Assembly (NCBI RefSeq): GCF_006970445.1 | Contig: NZ_CP033877.1 | Location: 1,744,750 to 1,808,749 of the forward strand | Direction of reading: 5' to 3' | Length of the DNA stretch: 64,000 nucleotides | From: Stenotrophomonas maltophilia | GTDB taxonomy: Bacteria; Pseudomonadota; Gammaproteobacteria; Xanthomonadales; Xanthomonadaceae | In this document: positions 17,205 to 25,945 of the stretch, piece after piece | How the letters are laid out: each line of letters starts with the position of its first letter | Position numbering within the stretch: the first letter of the stretch is position 1 | The notes under the pieces: generated by a model | Told to the model about the DNA's origin: nothing | Seen by the model: the letters and a program-made list of their open reading frames with translations, nothing else | Databases searched by the model: none | Translations under genes and position numbers: made by a program

Positions 17205-20200
17205 ATGGACTTTTCCCGTTTCTTCATCGACAGGCCGATCTTCGCGGCGGTGCTGTCGATCGTGATCTTCGCCGCAGGCCTGATCACGATTCCAATCCTG
17301 CCGATCAGCGAGTACCCCGAAGTGGTGCCGCCGTCGGTGGTCGTGCGTACGGTGTATCCGGGCGCCAACCCCAAGGTCATTGCCGAGACCGTTGCCACGC
17401 CGCTTGAAGAGGCGATCAACGGCGTCGAAGGCATGATGTACCTGAAGTCGGTTGCCGGCTCGGACGGCGTGCTGCAGATGACCGTCACCTTCCGCCCGGG
17501 TACCGATCCGGACGCGGCGGCGGTGAAGGTGCAGAACCGCGTGGCGCAGGCGCAGGCGCGCCTGCCCGAGGACGTGCGCCGGCAGGGCGTGACTACGCAG
17601 AAGCAGTCGCCGACCTTCCTGATGGTGGTGCACCTGACCTCGCCGCAAGGCAAGTACGACACCCTTTACCTGCGCAACTACGCCCGCCTGCACGTCAAGG
17701 ATGCGCTGGCGCGTATTCCGGGCGTGGGTGACGCGCAGATCTTCGGTGGCGGCGACTACGCCATGCGCGCCTGGCTGGACCCGGACAAGGTGGCTTCGCG
17801 CGGCCTGACCGCCAGCGACGTGGTGCGTGCCATGCGCGAGCAGAACGTGCAGGTTTCGGCCGGCCAGCTCGGCGCCGAACCGTTGCCGAACAGCCAGTTC
17901 CTGACCCTGATCAACGCCCAGGGCCGCCTGAAGACCGAAAAGGAATTCGGCGACATCGTGCTCAAAAGCGGCACCGATGGCGAGATCGTGCGCCTGGCCG
18001 ACGTGGCCCGCCTGGAACTGGGTGCCGGCGACTACACCCTGCGCTCGCAGCTGGATGGCAAGAACGCGGTCGGTATCGGTATCTTCCAGTCGCCGGGTGC
18101 CAATGCACTGGAGATCCGTGACCAGGTCATCTCGACGATGGACGAGATGCAGAAGACCATGCCGGCCGACGTCAAGTACGAAGCGGTGTATGACACCACC
18201 ATCTTCGTGCGCGATTCGATCAAGGCCGTGGTCTCCACGCTGCTGGAAGCGATCGCCCTGGTGGTGCTGGTGGTGATCCTGTTCCTGCAGACCTGGCGTG
18301 CGTCGATCATTCCGTTGATCGCGGTGCCGGTGTCGGTGGTGGGTACCTTCGCCGCGCTGTACCTGCTGGGCTTCTCGATCAACACGCTGAGCCTGTTCGG
18401 CCTGGTGCTGGCGATCGGCATCGTGGTCGACGACGCGATCGTGGTGGTGGAGAACGTCGAACGCAACATCGAGGAAGGATTGTCCCCCACCGCAGCGGCC
18501 CACCAGGCCATGCGCGAGGTCTCCGGCCCGATCGTGGCGATTGCGCTGGTGCTGTGTGCCGTGTTCGTGCCGATGGCCTTCCTGTCCGGCGTTACCGGCC
18601 AGTTCTACAAGCAGTTCGCAGTCACCATCGCCATTTCCACGGTGATCTCGGCGATCAACTCGCTGACCCTGTCGCCGGCCCTGGCCGCGCGCCTGCTGAA
18701 GGCCCATGGTGCGCCGAAGGATGCGCCGAGCCGTCTGATCGACCGCCTGTTCGGCTGGGTGTTCCGTCCGTTCAACCGCTTCTTCAAGTCCAGCTCGGAG
18801 AAGTACGAGCGTGGCGTGGCCCGCATCCTCGGCCGTCGTGGCGCGGTGTTCGTGGTCTACGCGATCCTGCTGGTCGGTACTGGCGTGATCTTCAAGCTGG
18901 TGCCGCCGGGCTTCATCCCGACCCAGGACAAGCTGTACCTGATCGCCGGTGTGAAGCTGCCGGAAGGTTCGTCGATCGCGCGCACCGATGAAATGCTGCG
19001 CAAGGTCGCCAAGATCGCCCAGGAAACCGATGGCGTGGCCCACACCATCTCGTTCCCGGGTTTGAACGCGCTGCAGTTCACCAACACGCCGAACACCGGT
19101 GTGGCGTTCATTCCGCTCAAGCCGTTCGCCGAGCGCCATGGCCGCACCGCCGCGCAGATCAATGCCGAGATCAACCAGAAGATTGCCGGACTGCAGGAAG
19201 GCTTTGCCTTCGCGATGATGCCGCCGCCGATCCTCGGCCTGGGCAACGGCAACGGCTACCAGATGTTCATCGAGGACCGTGGCAACCTGGGTTACGGCGC
19301 GCTGCAGAATGCGGTGCAGGCGATGCAGGGCACCGTTGCGCAGACGCCGGGCATGGCCTTCCCGATTTCCAGCTACCAGGCCAATGTGCCGCAGCTGGAT
19401 GCCGAGGTCGACCGCGTCAAGGCCAAGGCACAGGGCGTGCAGCTCACCGAACTGTTCGACACGCTGCAGACCTACCTGGGTTCGGCCTACGTCAACGACT
19501 TCAACCAGTTCGGCCGTACCTGGCAGGTGATCGCCCAGGCCGATGGTCCGTACCGCGAGACGGTCGAGGACATCGGCAAGCTGCGTACCCGCAACGACCG
19601 CGGCGAGATGGTGCCGATTGGTTCGATGGTCACCATCAAGCAGACCTTCGGCCCGGACCCGGTGCTGCGCTTCAATGGCTACCCGGCAGCGGACCTGGCC
19701 GGTGAAGCCGACCCGCGCCTGCTGTCCTCGGCCGAGGCGATGAACAAGCTGACCGAGATCGCCGGCAAGGTGCTGCCGGTGGGCATGACCACCGAATGGA
19801 CCGACCTGAGCTATCAGCAGGCGACCCAGGGCAAGGCGGCCTTCATCGTCTTCCCGGTGGCGATCATGCTGGCGTTCCTGGTGCTGGCCGCGCTGTACGA
19901 GAGCTGGTCGCTGCCGCTGGCGGTGATCCTGATCGTGCCGATGACCCTGCTGTCCGCACTGTTCGGCGTGTGGCTGACCGGTGGCGACAACAACGTGTTC
20001 GTGCAGGTCGGCCTGGTGGTGCTGATGGGCCTGGCGTGCAAGAACGCGATCCTGATCGTCGAATTCGCCAGAGAGCTGGAGATGGGCGGCAAGGGCATCG
20101 TTGAAGCCGCGCTGGAAGCCTGCCGCCTGCGTCTGCGCCCGATCGTGATGACCTCCATCGCCTTCATCGCCGGCACCGTGCCGCTGGTGCTGTCGCACGG

Positions 20201-20375
20201 TGCAGGCGCCGAGGTGCGCTCGGTGACCGGTATCACCGTGTTCGCCGGCATGCTGGGCGTGACCCTGTTCGGCCTGTTCCTCACGCCGGTGTTCTACGTG
20301 GCCCTGCGCAAGTTCGTCACCCGCAACGGTGGTGGCCAGCTGGTGCAGCACGGCGAGCCGACCATCCACCACTGA
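17205..20375 (+). CDS. smeW: RND inner-membrane efflux pump SmeW
   Basis: A 1056-residue HAE1-type resistance-nodulation-division transporter, the drug/proton antiporter of SmeVWX. MDFSRFFIDRPIFAAVLSIV is the canonical first helix. Twelve membrane segments flank two large periplasmic loops. The proton-relay Asp pair sits in LAIGIVVDDAIVVVENVERNI (near residues 400-420) and LMGLACKNAILIVEFARELE in the second half. Published substrates of SmeVWX include quinolones, chloramphenicol and tetracycline. A very long antisense frame opposite this gene is a coding shadow. Confidence 0.95.
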   Translation: MDFSRFFIDRPIFAAVLSIVIFAAGLITIPILPISEYPEVVPPSVVVRTVYPGANPKVIAETVATPLEEAINGVEGMMYLKSVAGSDGVLQMTVTFRPGTDPDAAAVKVQNRVAQAQARLPEDVRRQGVTTQKQSPTFLMVVHLTSPQGKYDTLYLRNYARLHVKDALARIPGVGDAQIFGGGDYAMRAWLDPDKVASRGLTASDVVRAMREQNVQVSAGQLGAEPLPNSQFLTLINAQGRLKTEKEFGDIVLKSGTDGEIVRLADVARLELGAGDYTLRSQLDGKNAVGIGIFQSPGANALEIRDQVISTMDEMQKTMPADVKYEAVYDTTIFVRDSIKAVVSTLLEAIALVVLVVILFLQTWRASIIPLIAVPVSVVGTFAALYLLGFSINTLSLFGLVLAIGIVVDDAIVVVENVERNIEEGLSPTAAAHQAMREVSGPIVAIALVLCAVFVPMAFLSGVTGQFYKQFAVTIAISTVISAINSLTLSPALAARLLKAHGAPKDAPSRLIDRLFGWVFRPFNRFFKSSSEKYERGVARILGRRGAVFVVYAILLVGTGVIFKLVPPGFIPTQDKLYLIAGVKLPEGSSIARTDEMLRKVAKIAQETDGVAHTISFPGLNALQFTNTPNTGVAFIPLKPFAERHGRTAAQINAEINQKIAGLQEGFAFAMMPPPILGLGNGNGYQMFIEDRGNLGYGALQNAVQAMQGTVAQTPGMAFPISSYQANVPQLDAEVDRVKAKAQGVQLTELFDTLQTYLGSAYVNDFNQFGRTWQVIAQADGPYRETVEDIGKLRTRNDRGEMVPIGSMVTIKQTFGPDPVLRFNGYPAADLAGEADPRLLSSAEAMNKLTEIAGKVLPVGMTTEWTDLSYQQATQGKAAFIVFPVAIMLAFLVLAALYESWSLPLAVILIVPMTLLSALFGVWLTGGDNNVFVQVGLVVLMGLACKNAILIVEFARELEMGGKGIVEAALEACRLRLRPIVMTSIAFIAGTVPLVLSHGAGAEVRSVTGITVFAGMLGVTLFGLFLTPVFYVALRKFVTRNGGGQLVQHGEPTIHH

Positions 20376-20439
20376 CATGGAACCCCGTCGTCGCCGGTCA
20401 TTGGCCGGCGGCGGCTTTCCCCTCACAAGGCATGCATCC

Positions 20440-21177
20440 ATGAATTCCCATCAGAACAAGATCGCGCTGGTCACCGGCGCCACCCGTGGCATCGGCGCGG
20501 AGACCGTGCGCCAGCTGGCCCAGGCCGGTGTGCACACGCTGCTGGCTGGCCGCAAGCGCGAGACCGCCGTGGAGCAGGCGCTGAAGCTGCAGGCCGAGGG
20601 CCTGCCGGTGGAAGCGCTGCAGCTGGACGTCACCGACGGCGCCAGCATCGCCGACGCCGTGCAGCAGGTGCGCGAACGCCACGGCCGCCTCGACATCCTG
20701 GTCAACAACGCCGGCGTGCTGCTGGAAAACCCGGCGCAGCTGCCTTCGGAGCAGTCGCTGGATACCTGGCGCCGCACCTTCGACACCAACGTCTATGCAC
20801 TGGTCGCGGTGACCCAGGCGTTCCTGCCGCTGCTGCAGCAGGCCAAGGCCGGACGCATCGTCAACGTTTCCAGCATCCTCGGTTCGCAGACCCTGCACGC
20901 CGATCCGGCATCGGGCATCTACGATTTCAAGATCCCGGCCTACAACGCCTCCAAGGCGGCGGTGAACAGCTGGACGCTGGCCCTGGCACACGAACTGCGC
21001 AGCTCGCAGATCAAGGTCAACACCGTGCATCCGGGCTACGTGAAGACCGACATGAACGGTGGCCAGGGCGAAATCGAAATCGCCGAAGGCGCGCGTTCCA
21101 GCGTGCAGATGGCACTGATCGGCCATGAAGGCCCGAACGGCAGCTTCACCTACCTGGGCGAGGTGCTGCCATGGTGA
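20440..21177 (+). CDS. smeU2: SDR-family oxidoreductase SmeU2
   Basis: A 245-residue classical short-chain dehydrogenase. All family motifs are present: TGATRGIG (cofactor loop, near residue 12), NNAG (near residue 90), the catalytic Ser in VNVSSILGS, and YNASK (near residue 167). Unlike SmeU1 it should be catalytically competent, probably NADP(H)-dependent from the Arg after the Gly motif. Its stop overlaps the smeX start by seven bases, showing tight coupling within the operon. Confidence 0.92.
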   Translation: MNSHQNKIALVTGATRGIGAETVRQLAQAGVHTLLAGRKRETAVEQALKLQAEGLPVEALQLDVTDGASIADAVQQVRERHGRLDILVNNAGVLLENPAQLPSEQSLDTWRRTFDTNVYALVAVTQAFLPLLQQAKAGRIVNVSSILGSQTLHADPASGIYDFKIPAYNASKAAVNSWTLALAHELRSSQIKVNTVHPGYVKTDMNGGQGEIEIAEGARSSVQMALIGHEGPNGSFTYLGEVLPW

Positions 21178-22592
21178 TCCGCACGTTGGCGATGGCCGTC
21201 TCCAGCCTGGTGCTGGCAGGCTGTGTCAGCGTCGGCCCGAACTACAAGGCCCCGGCGCAGGAGCCGGTGGTCCTGCAGAGCGCACAGCAGCCGGTGTTCA
21301 GTACCGTCTCGCCGGTGGCCAGCTGGTGGGCGCAGTTCGATGATCCGGTGCTGGAACAGCTGGTGCACGGCGCACTGTCGGACAACCTGGATCTTCGCGT
21401 GGCCGTGGCCCGCGTCAGCCAGGCCCGCGCGGTGTTCGTCGAAAGCCGCTTCGACCAGGCGCCGCACATCACCGCGGGCGGCAGCTACGACCGCCGCAAG
21501 CAACCCGATCCGCAGCTGGGTGGGCAGCGGGTGTTCAGTGAAAGCTACCAGCTCGGCTTCGACGCCGGCTGGGAGCTGGATCTGTTCGGCCGCAAGCGCC
21601 GTGCTGCTGAAGCCGCGCGTGCCGACCTCGGTGCCGAGCAGGCCAACCTGGCCGACGCGCAGGTACTGGTCGCCGCTGAAGTGGCACGCAACTACTTCGA
21701 GCTGCGGGGTACGCAGAAGCGCATCGCGGTGGCCCAGCACACGCTGGAAAACCTGCGCGATACGCAGAAGCTGACCGAGGCGCGCTGGGAACTGGGCGCA
21801 GGCAGCGAGCTGGATGTGCAGAGCAGCCGTGCCCGCCTGAAGGCGATCGAGGCTGACATCCCATTGCTGGAAGTGTCCGAGGCGCAGTCGCGCAACCGGC
21901 TGGCCGTGCTGCTGGGCCAGCGCCCGGAAGTGCTGACCGACATGCTCGCACCGCATGACGTACCAGCCTTCGCCAAGGCGCTGCCGCTGGGCGATACCCG
22001 CGAACTGCTGCGCCAGCGCGCCGACGTGCGCGTGGCCGAGCGTCGCCTGGCCGCCGCGACCGCACGCGTGGGCGTGGCCACCGCGGACCTGTTCCCGCGG
22101 CTGTCGCTGTCCGGCTTCGTCGGCTTCCTTGGCGGCGATGCCAGTGGCCTGGTCAATGGCAACAACAAGGCCTGGTCGCTGACCCCGTCGCTGAGCTGGG
22201 CGGCATTCGACTTCGGTACCGTGCGTGCACGCCTGCGTGCCAGCAAGGCTGAGGCCGAAGGTGTGGCAGCACAGTATGAGCAGGCCGTGCTGCTGGCCCT
22301 GGAAGACACCGAGAACGCGCTGACCCGCTATTCCAAGCAGCAGGCACGGTTGGCGATCGTGGTCGAGCAGGCGCAGGCGGCACGGCGTGCCGAATCGCTG
22401 GCGCAGATCCGCTATCGCGAGGGCTCGGAAGACTTCCTGACCCTGCTGGATGCGCAGCGCACGCAGCTGGCCGCCGATGATGCGTTGGCAGCGGCTGAGT
22501 CCGAAGTCAATGTCAGCGTGGTGGGCGTGTACAAGGCGCTGGGTGGCTGGGGGCAATCACCGCAGCAACCGAGCGTGGCGCAGGTGCAGTAA
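21171..22592 (+). CDS. smeX: outer-membrane efflux channel SmeX
   Basis: A 473-residue TolC/OprM-type outer-membrane factor. The lipobox LVLAGC is followed by the NodT-family start VGPNYKAP. Two repeats of the outer-membrane efflux protein domain follow, each with long Ala/Arg/Gln-rich helices, for example LDLRVAVARVSQARAVFVES. It completes the SmeVWX tripartite pump. A hairpin terminator follows at 22601-22632. Confidence 0.94.
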   Translation: MVIRTLAMAVSSLVLAGCVSVGPNYKAPAQEPVVLQSAQQPVFSTVSPVASWWAQFDDPVLEQLVHGALSDNLDLRVAVARVSQARAVFVESRFDQAPHITAGGSYDRRKQPDPQLGGQRVFSESYQLGFDAGWELDLFGRKRRAAEAARADLGAEQANLADAQVLVAAEVARNYFELRGTQKRIAVAQHTLENLRDTQKLTEARWELGAGSELDVQSSRARLKAIEADIPLLEVSEAQSRNRLAVLLGQRPEVLTDMLAPHDVPAFAKALPLGDTRELLRQRADVRVAERRLAAATARVGVATADLFPRLSLSGFVGFLGGDASGLVNGNNKAWSLTPSLSWAAFDFGTVRARLRASKAEAEGVAAQYEQAVLLALEDTENALTRYSKQQARLAIVVEQAQAARRAESLAQIRYREGSEDFLTLLDAQRTQLAADDALAAAESEVNVSVVGVYKALGGWGQSPQQPSVAQVQ

Positions 22593-22600
22593 CCACAGCA

Positions 22601-22632
22601 GGGGACGGAGGCCATGGCGTCCGTCCCCTTCT
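22601..22632 (+). terminator. terminator of the smeU1VWU2X operon
   Basis: GGGGACGGA pairs with TCCGTCCCC across a ten-base loop, nine bases after the smeX stop, followed by TTCTGCTTT. The inner GGCCATGGC-like loop can extend the stem. Confidence 0.75.
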
Positions 22633-22636
22633 GCTT

Positions 22637-23014
22637 TCAAGGCCAGTGGTTGGCCGGGGTACCACGCTCGCGCATGCGCACGACGCAGAAGCGGTGTCCA
22701 CTGGGTGCCTCCATCACCCACCAGCGTTTGACGAAGCCGATGCGGCGCGCCCCCAGCTTCTCGAGGCGATCCGCCTCGGCATCAATGTCGTCGCTCTCGA
22801 TATCCAGGTGCACCCGTGACGGGTGCTCGACACGCTGGACTTCCACGTTCAGGCCTGCAGGTGCGCCCAGCAGGTCGGCATATTCGGCGCCCCCTTCGAC
22901 GCGCGCCGGTTGCGCCTGCAGCCCAAGTGCGGCGGCCCAGAAGCGGGCACCTTCGTCGGCCGGAAGGTCCTGGCAGTCGATGATGAATCCAGCCAGTCGG
23001 CTCTGGTGTGCCAT
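22637..23014 (-). CDS. VOC-superfamily (glyoxalase-like) protein
   Basis: A 125-residue vicinal-oxygen-chelate protein. AGFIIDCQDLPADEGARFWAAALG is the first betaalphabeta module and VHLDIESDDIDAEADRLEKLGARRI the second. EAPSGHRFCVVR is the closing strand, usually carrying a metal ligand, though the Glu ligand pattern is only partly clear. Members include glyoxalase I, fosfomycin-resistance proteins and non-catalytic binding proteins, so no reaction is assigned. It is convergent with smeX. Confidence 0.82.
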   Translation of the reverse strand: MAHQSRLAGFIIDCQDLPADEGARFWAAALGLQAQPARVEGGAEYADLLGAPAGLNVEVQRVEHPSRVHLDIESDDIDAEADRLEKLGARRIGFVKRWWVMEAPSGHRFCVVRMRERGTPANHWP

Positions 23015-23155
23015 GTCCTGCTCCGCAGTTCGGGGGTACGAGGCAGGGTAGCGCGGTGCGGTCTGCGTACCCCTTCACGTTCGTGACGTTTCTGACTCTG
23101 CCGAAACGGGAGCCCGCCGTGTAACTAGTGGGTCAGGTACTTGCGAGGACAGGCG

Positions 23156-23419
23156 ATGGCGGACGGAAGGCGGGATACCCAACGGATGTTGTTCGGCGAT
23201 CCGGGCCCACCAGGTGCGGGGCTGTCGGTGGCGGTCGTGGTGCTGCTGGTGCTGGCGACGATGGCCGCCGCGGTCGGTTTCCTGCGCCTGCAGGATTCGA
23301 TGCTGGGGCTGGGCCTGATCGGCGTCGCCGTGTTCCTGGCAATCGGGGCCCGCATCTGCCAGGCGCGCGATCAGCACCAGGCGCTGTATCGCCTGCTGTC
23401 GCGGCAGCCGCCGCTGTAG
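23156..23419 (+). CDS. small two-helix membrane protein
   Basis: An 87-residue hypothetical protein beginning MADGRRDTQRMLFGD. After a soluble Pro/Gly-rich stretch there are two membrane segments, SVAVVVLLVLATMAAAVGFL (about residues 25-45) and LGLGLIGVAVFLAIGARI (about 50-68), then a basic cytoplasmic tail. ATG 23156 is taken over an upstream in-frame start because of AGGACAGG just before it. No family is recognised. Confidence 0.6.
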   Translation: MADGRRDTQRMLFGDPGPPGAGLSVAVVVLLVLATMAAAVGFLRLQDSMLGLGLIGVAVFLAIGARICQARDQHQALYRLLSRQPPL

Positions 23420-23438
23420 CCGCGGCTGCCGTGAGGAG

Positions 23439-24296
23439 TCAGTGCTTCGGCCAGTCCAGTTCGACCACCAGCGGGAAATGATCCGATGGCAGCACGCCAT
23501 CGATGCGGCGGTCATCGGTCAGGAAGCTGCGCGCATGGAAACCGCGCACCAGCACCCAGTCCAGCTGCACGGTGGCTTTGCCGGTGAAATCATGGAAGGT
23601 CAGTCGCGGGCCCTGCGGTGTTTTCACCTGGGTCCGGGTGTCGTGCAGCACGCGGGTGAATGCCTTGTAGGTATCGCCCCCGGGCTCGCTGTTGAAGTCT
23701 CCGGTCAGCACCACCGGCAGATCGGCCGGCACGCTGGCCAGGCGCTTGCCGATCAGCTCGGCACCCTTTACCCGACGTGGCTCGTCCTCGTCGCGGTAGG
23801 GCAGGTGGGTATCCATGAAATAGAAGCGGCGGCCGTCGTCGATGCGGCGGAACAGCGCCCAGGTGACCATGCGCGGATACAGGTTGCCCCAGGTGATGCT
23901 GCCGGGCACATCAGGCGTGTCGGACAGCCAGAAGTTGCCTGATTCCTCGATCGCCAGCACCTTGCTGTCGTAGAACACACCCATGTGCTCGTCGCTGCTG
24001 CCGCCGCGGCGGCCCTCGCCGAACCAGCGGTAGCCGGGGAGGTGTCCGGCCAGGTACTCGGCCTGCTCCTGCACCAGCTCCTGGGTGCCGATCACTGCCG
24101 GGTGCGCGTCGAGGATCACCTTCACCATCGCATCGCGACGGTCGGGCCAGCGCTTGCCGGGTTCGGTATCGGCCGGGGTGCGCACATTGAACGACATCAC
24201 CTTCAACGGTGCGGGGGCTGCGGCCCAGGCGCTGGTCACAGGCAGGGCAAGCGCCAGCAGTGCAGAAAGCGCGGGGCGACGAAAACACGACAACAT
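23439..24296 (-). CDS. secreted endonuclease/exonuclease/phosphatase-family hydrolase
   Basis: A 285-residue exported protein of the EEP fold. The signal ends ALPVTSAWA. Metal and catalytic residues are seen in MSFNVRTP (Asn), GTQELVQEQ (Glu), DTHLPY, LTGDFNSEPGGD and SDHFPLVVEL, the full set for this superfamily. Secreted members act on phosphodiesters, sphingomyelin or sugar phosphates; the substrate is unknown. A LacI-type operator lies 18 bases upstream of the start, suggesting regulation by sugar availability. The longer upstream frame is rejected because the signal peptide fixes the start. Confidence 0.85.
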   Translation of the reverse strand: MLSCFRRPALSALLALALPVTSAWAAAPAPLKVMSFNVRTPADTEPGKRWPDRRDAMVKVILDAHPAVIGTQELVQEQAEYLAGHLPGYRWFGEGRRGGSSDEHMGVFYDSKVLAIEESGNFWLSDTPDVPGSITWGNLYPRMVTWALFRRIDDGRRFYFMDTHLPYRDEDEPRRVKGAELIGKRLASVPADLPVVLTGDFNSEPGGDTYKAFTRVLHDTRTQVKTPQGPRLTFHDFTGKATVQLDWVLVRGFHARSFLTDDRRIDGVLPSDHFPLVVELDWPKH

Positions 24297-24313
24297 CGTG
24301 GAATCCCTCCATT

Positions 24314-24333
24314 CCATGAAAACGGTTTCATGG
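24314..24333. promoter_or_regulatory. LacI-family-type operator
   Basis: CCATGAAA-ACGG-TTTCATGG: 8-base perfect arms around a central CG, the symmetry and core typical of LacI/GalR operators. It is 18 bases upstream of the EEP-family gene start. No LacI-family gene is in the window. Confidence 0.6.
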
Positions 24334-24413
24334 AGCATCGCACGGAATGCCTGTTCATGGCTGTGCGTGCGCTGGCGGTATCCGCCGGTCGCCGCGGCGT
24401 ATTCAGCAGGGCC

Positions 24414-24483
24414 TTGACAGCGTATTGACCCGCCGGCCCGGGCCTGCGTGCTAGAACGGCGTTGCCGGCCACTGAACCCGGCA
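24414..24483 (+). promoter_or_regulatory. leader region of precursor peptide A
   Basis: TTGACA at 24414 and TTGACC at 24425 are possible -35 elements; the -10 is weak (TGCTAG near 24449). A leader hairpin follows, TGCCGG (24463-24468) with CCGGCA (24478-24483). The equivalent place upstream of peptide B also holds a GC hairpin. Confidence 0.3.
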
Positions 24484-24524
24484 CCGCAGCAACAACCCTC
24501 AACGGAACCACAAGGAGCTGTGCC

Positions 24525-24626
24525 ATGACACGATTGATTCGCGCCCTGCAGGTGTCGCTGAACCTGCGTTTGGACAATTCCACGCAGTGCATCCGTTCCA
24601 AGTATCGCTACTGGAATATCTTCTGA
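24525..24626 (+). CDS. putative RiPP precursor peptide A (33 aa)
   Basis: ATG 24525 with AAGGAG seven bases upstream encodes 33 residues: leader MTRLIRALQVSLNLRLDN and C-terminus SKYRYWNIF. It is 72 bases upstream of a cytochrome P450 gene. The leader matches peptide B at 27725 (R-x-x-RAL-x-VSLN), and six of the seven identical residues of RAL-VSLN use different codons in the two genes, so selection acts on the peptide. The C-terminus has Y27-x-x-W30-x-x-F33, a suitable target for P450 cross-linking. A hairpin separates it from the P450. The precursor role is inferred; a regulatory leader peptide is the main alternative. Confidence 0.7.
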   Translation: MTRLIRALQVSLNLRLDNSTQCIRSKYRYWNIF

Positions 24627-24655
24627 CCGGAAGGACTCCAGTATTCGATGACATC

Positions 24656-24684
24656 GCCAGGGAAGGTCGATGATCTTCCCTGGC
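24656..24684 (+). other. hairpin between precursor A and its P450
   Basis: A perfect 10-base stem, GCCAGGGAAG with CTTCCCTGGC, and a 9-base loop. It lies between the peptide stop and the P450 ribosome-binding site, without a following T tract, so partial attenuation or transcript stabilisation is more likely than full termination. Confidence 0.6.
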
Positions 24685-24698
24685 ATCGGAGACAGGGC

Positions 24699-25925
24699 AT
24701 GGATGAGCGTGCAGCGGATGCGGAAGTGGTTTCCATCGACGACCTGCTCGAACGCGTGCGTCGCGAAGGGCCGGTACTGCGCTTCAACAATGATGTTGTC
24801 GGCATCTTTGATCCGGCCCTGGCGGTCAGGATCGACAAGGCCAACACCGACCAGCACACCGTACCGGATTCACTGATTGATTTTCTTGGGCTGCGCAGCG
24901 CCAGGGATCCCGTCGCATGGCGCGAGGTGCGGGCACTGCTGAGCGAGCAGGCCGGGCGGCTGGCCAGTGCCGGGCATATGCGCGACCTCTACACGCGCAT
25001 GCACGGCTTCCTGGCCCAGCGTGCGGATCGGCCGCATGACCTCAGCGAACTGAGCTGGTGGACGATCTCGCAGTCGCTGTTGCCGCTGCTGATCGATGGC
25101 CTGAGCCGTGCCGACGTCGATGCCCTCATCGGCGAACAGAAGACCCGATACAACGCCATCGTGCTGCAGAACTTCTCGTTCTGGCGGCGGATCATCGATT
25201 TCCATCTTTCCCGCCGCGCGGCCCGCACGGTGTCACGGCACATCCGCCGCCGTGCGCGCGAGACCATGCCGCGCGAGGACTTCCTGCAATCCCTGCTTCC
25301 GCTGGTGGAACGGGTCGGGGTGGATCGTGTGGCCTATCTGGTGTCGATGGTGCTGGCCGGTATGTCAGGCCTGCCTGGCATCACTGCGGCCAGCCTGCTG
25401 TACGCGATGCACCGTTTTCCGCACTGGCACGCCCGCATCCGTGAGGAAACCTCGGCGCTGAGCCTGGAGCAGCTGTACGCGCTGCCGATCAAGTCGTTGC
25501 CGTGCACGTCGCGCTTCGTCAAGGAAACCCTGCGGCTGTGGCCGGGACTGTTCGCCCTGCATCGTCCGGCCTCGCACGATATCGATATCGAGGGCGTGTG
25601 CATCCGCAAGGGCGGGGCGTACGAGTTGTCGTCCTACTTCCAGCATCATTCGCCGGAGTACTGGCAGAACCCGGACAGCTTTGATCCTGATCGCTGGTTG
25701 CCCGAGCGACGCCAGGCCAACAAGGGCGCGTACGTGCCCTTCGGATTCTCCTCGCGGGCCTGCATCGGCAGTGCGGTCGGCCATGCGCAGTTGCTCTTGT
25801 TCTGTGCGCTGGTGACCCGCGATTTCGAGTTGACGGTACAGGCTGATCCAGCACCGTGGATGCAGCTGGAAGGTTTTGCCATTCCGGTCGACTTCATCGG
25901 TACGTTGACGCCGCGGCGCAGCTGA
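24699..25925 (+). CDS. cytochrome P450 A, paired with precursor peptide A
   Basis: A 408-residue soluble cytochrome P450. ExxR is KETLR (E276, R279) and FDPDRWLPER follows. The heme Cys is C355 in PFGFSSRACIG, where the usual second Gly of FGxG is Ser. The I-helix reads AGMSGLPGITA (220-230), lacking the normal acid-alcohol (D/E-T) pair. ATG 24699 is chosen over 24648 because GGAG lies seven bases upstream and the N-terminus then aligns with P450 B (both have REGPVL near residue 24). Together with the upstream peptide it suggests an aromatic cross-linking tailoring enzyme. It is convergent with the LuxR-type gene. No ferredoxin is adjacent. Confidence 0.88.
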   Translation: MDERAADAEVVSIDDLLERVRREGPVLRFNNDVVGIFDPALAVRIDKANTDQHTVPDSLIDFLGLRSARDPVAWREVRALLSEQAGRLASAGHMRDLYTRMHGFLAQRADRPHDLSELSWWTISQSLLPLLIDGLSRADVDALIGEQKTRYNAIVLQNFSFWRRIIDFHLSRRAARTVSRHIRRRARETMPREDFLQSLLPLVERVGVDRVAYLVSMVLAGMSGLPGITAASLLYAMHRFPHWHARIREETSALSLEQLYALPIKSLPCTSRFVKETLRLWPGLFALHRPASHDIDIEGVCIRKGGAYELSSYFQHHSPEYWQNPDSFDPDRWLPERRQANKGAYVPFGFSSRACIGSAVGHAQLLLFCALVTRDFELTVQADPAPWMQLEGFAIPVDFIGTLTPRRS

Positions 25926-25945
25926 CAGTGACCGCAGTACTTGGC

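Noticed and set aside
17106..20441. A 1111-residue frame antisense to smeW, rich in His/Gln/Arg
   Set aside because: High-GC coding shadow: it mirrors the codon pattern of smeW, has no recognisable domain and no ribosome-binding site. The same applies to other long antisense frames, for example 4776-6788 and 45542-47506.
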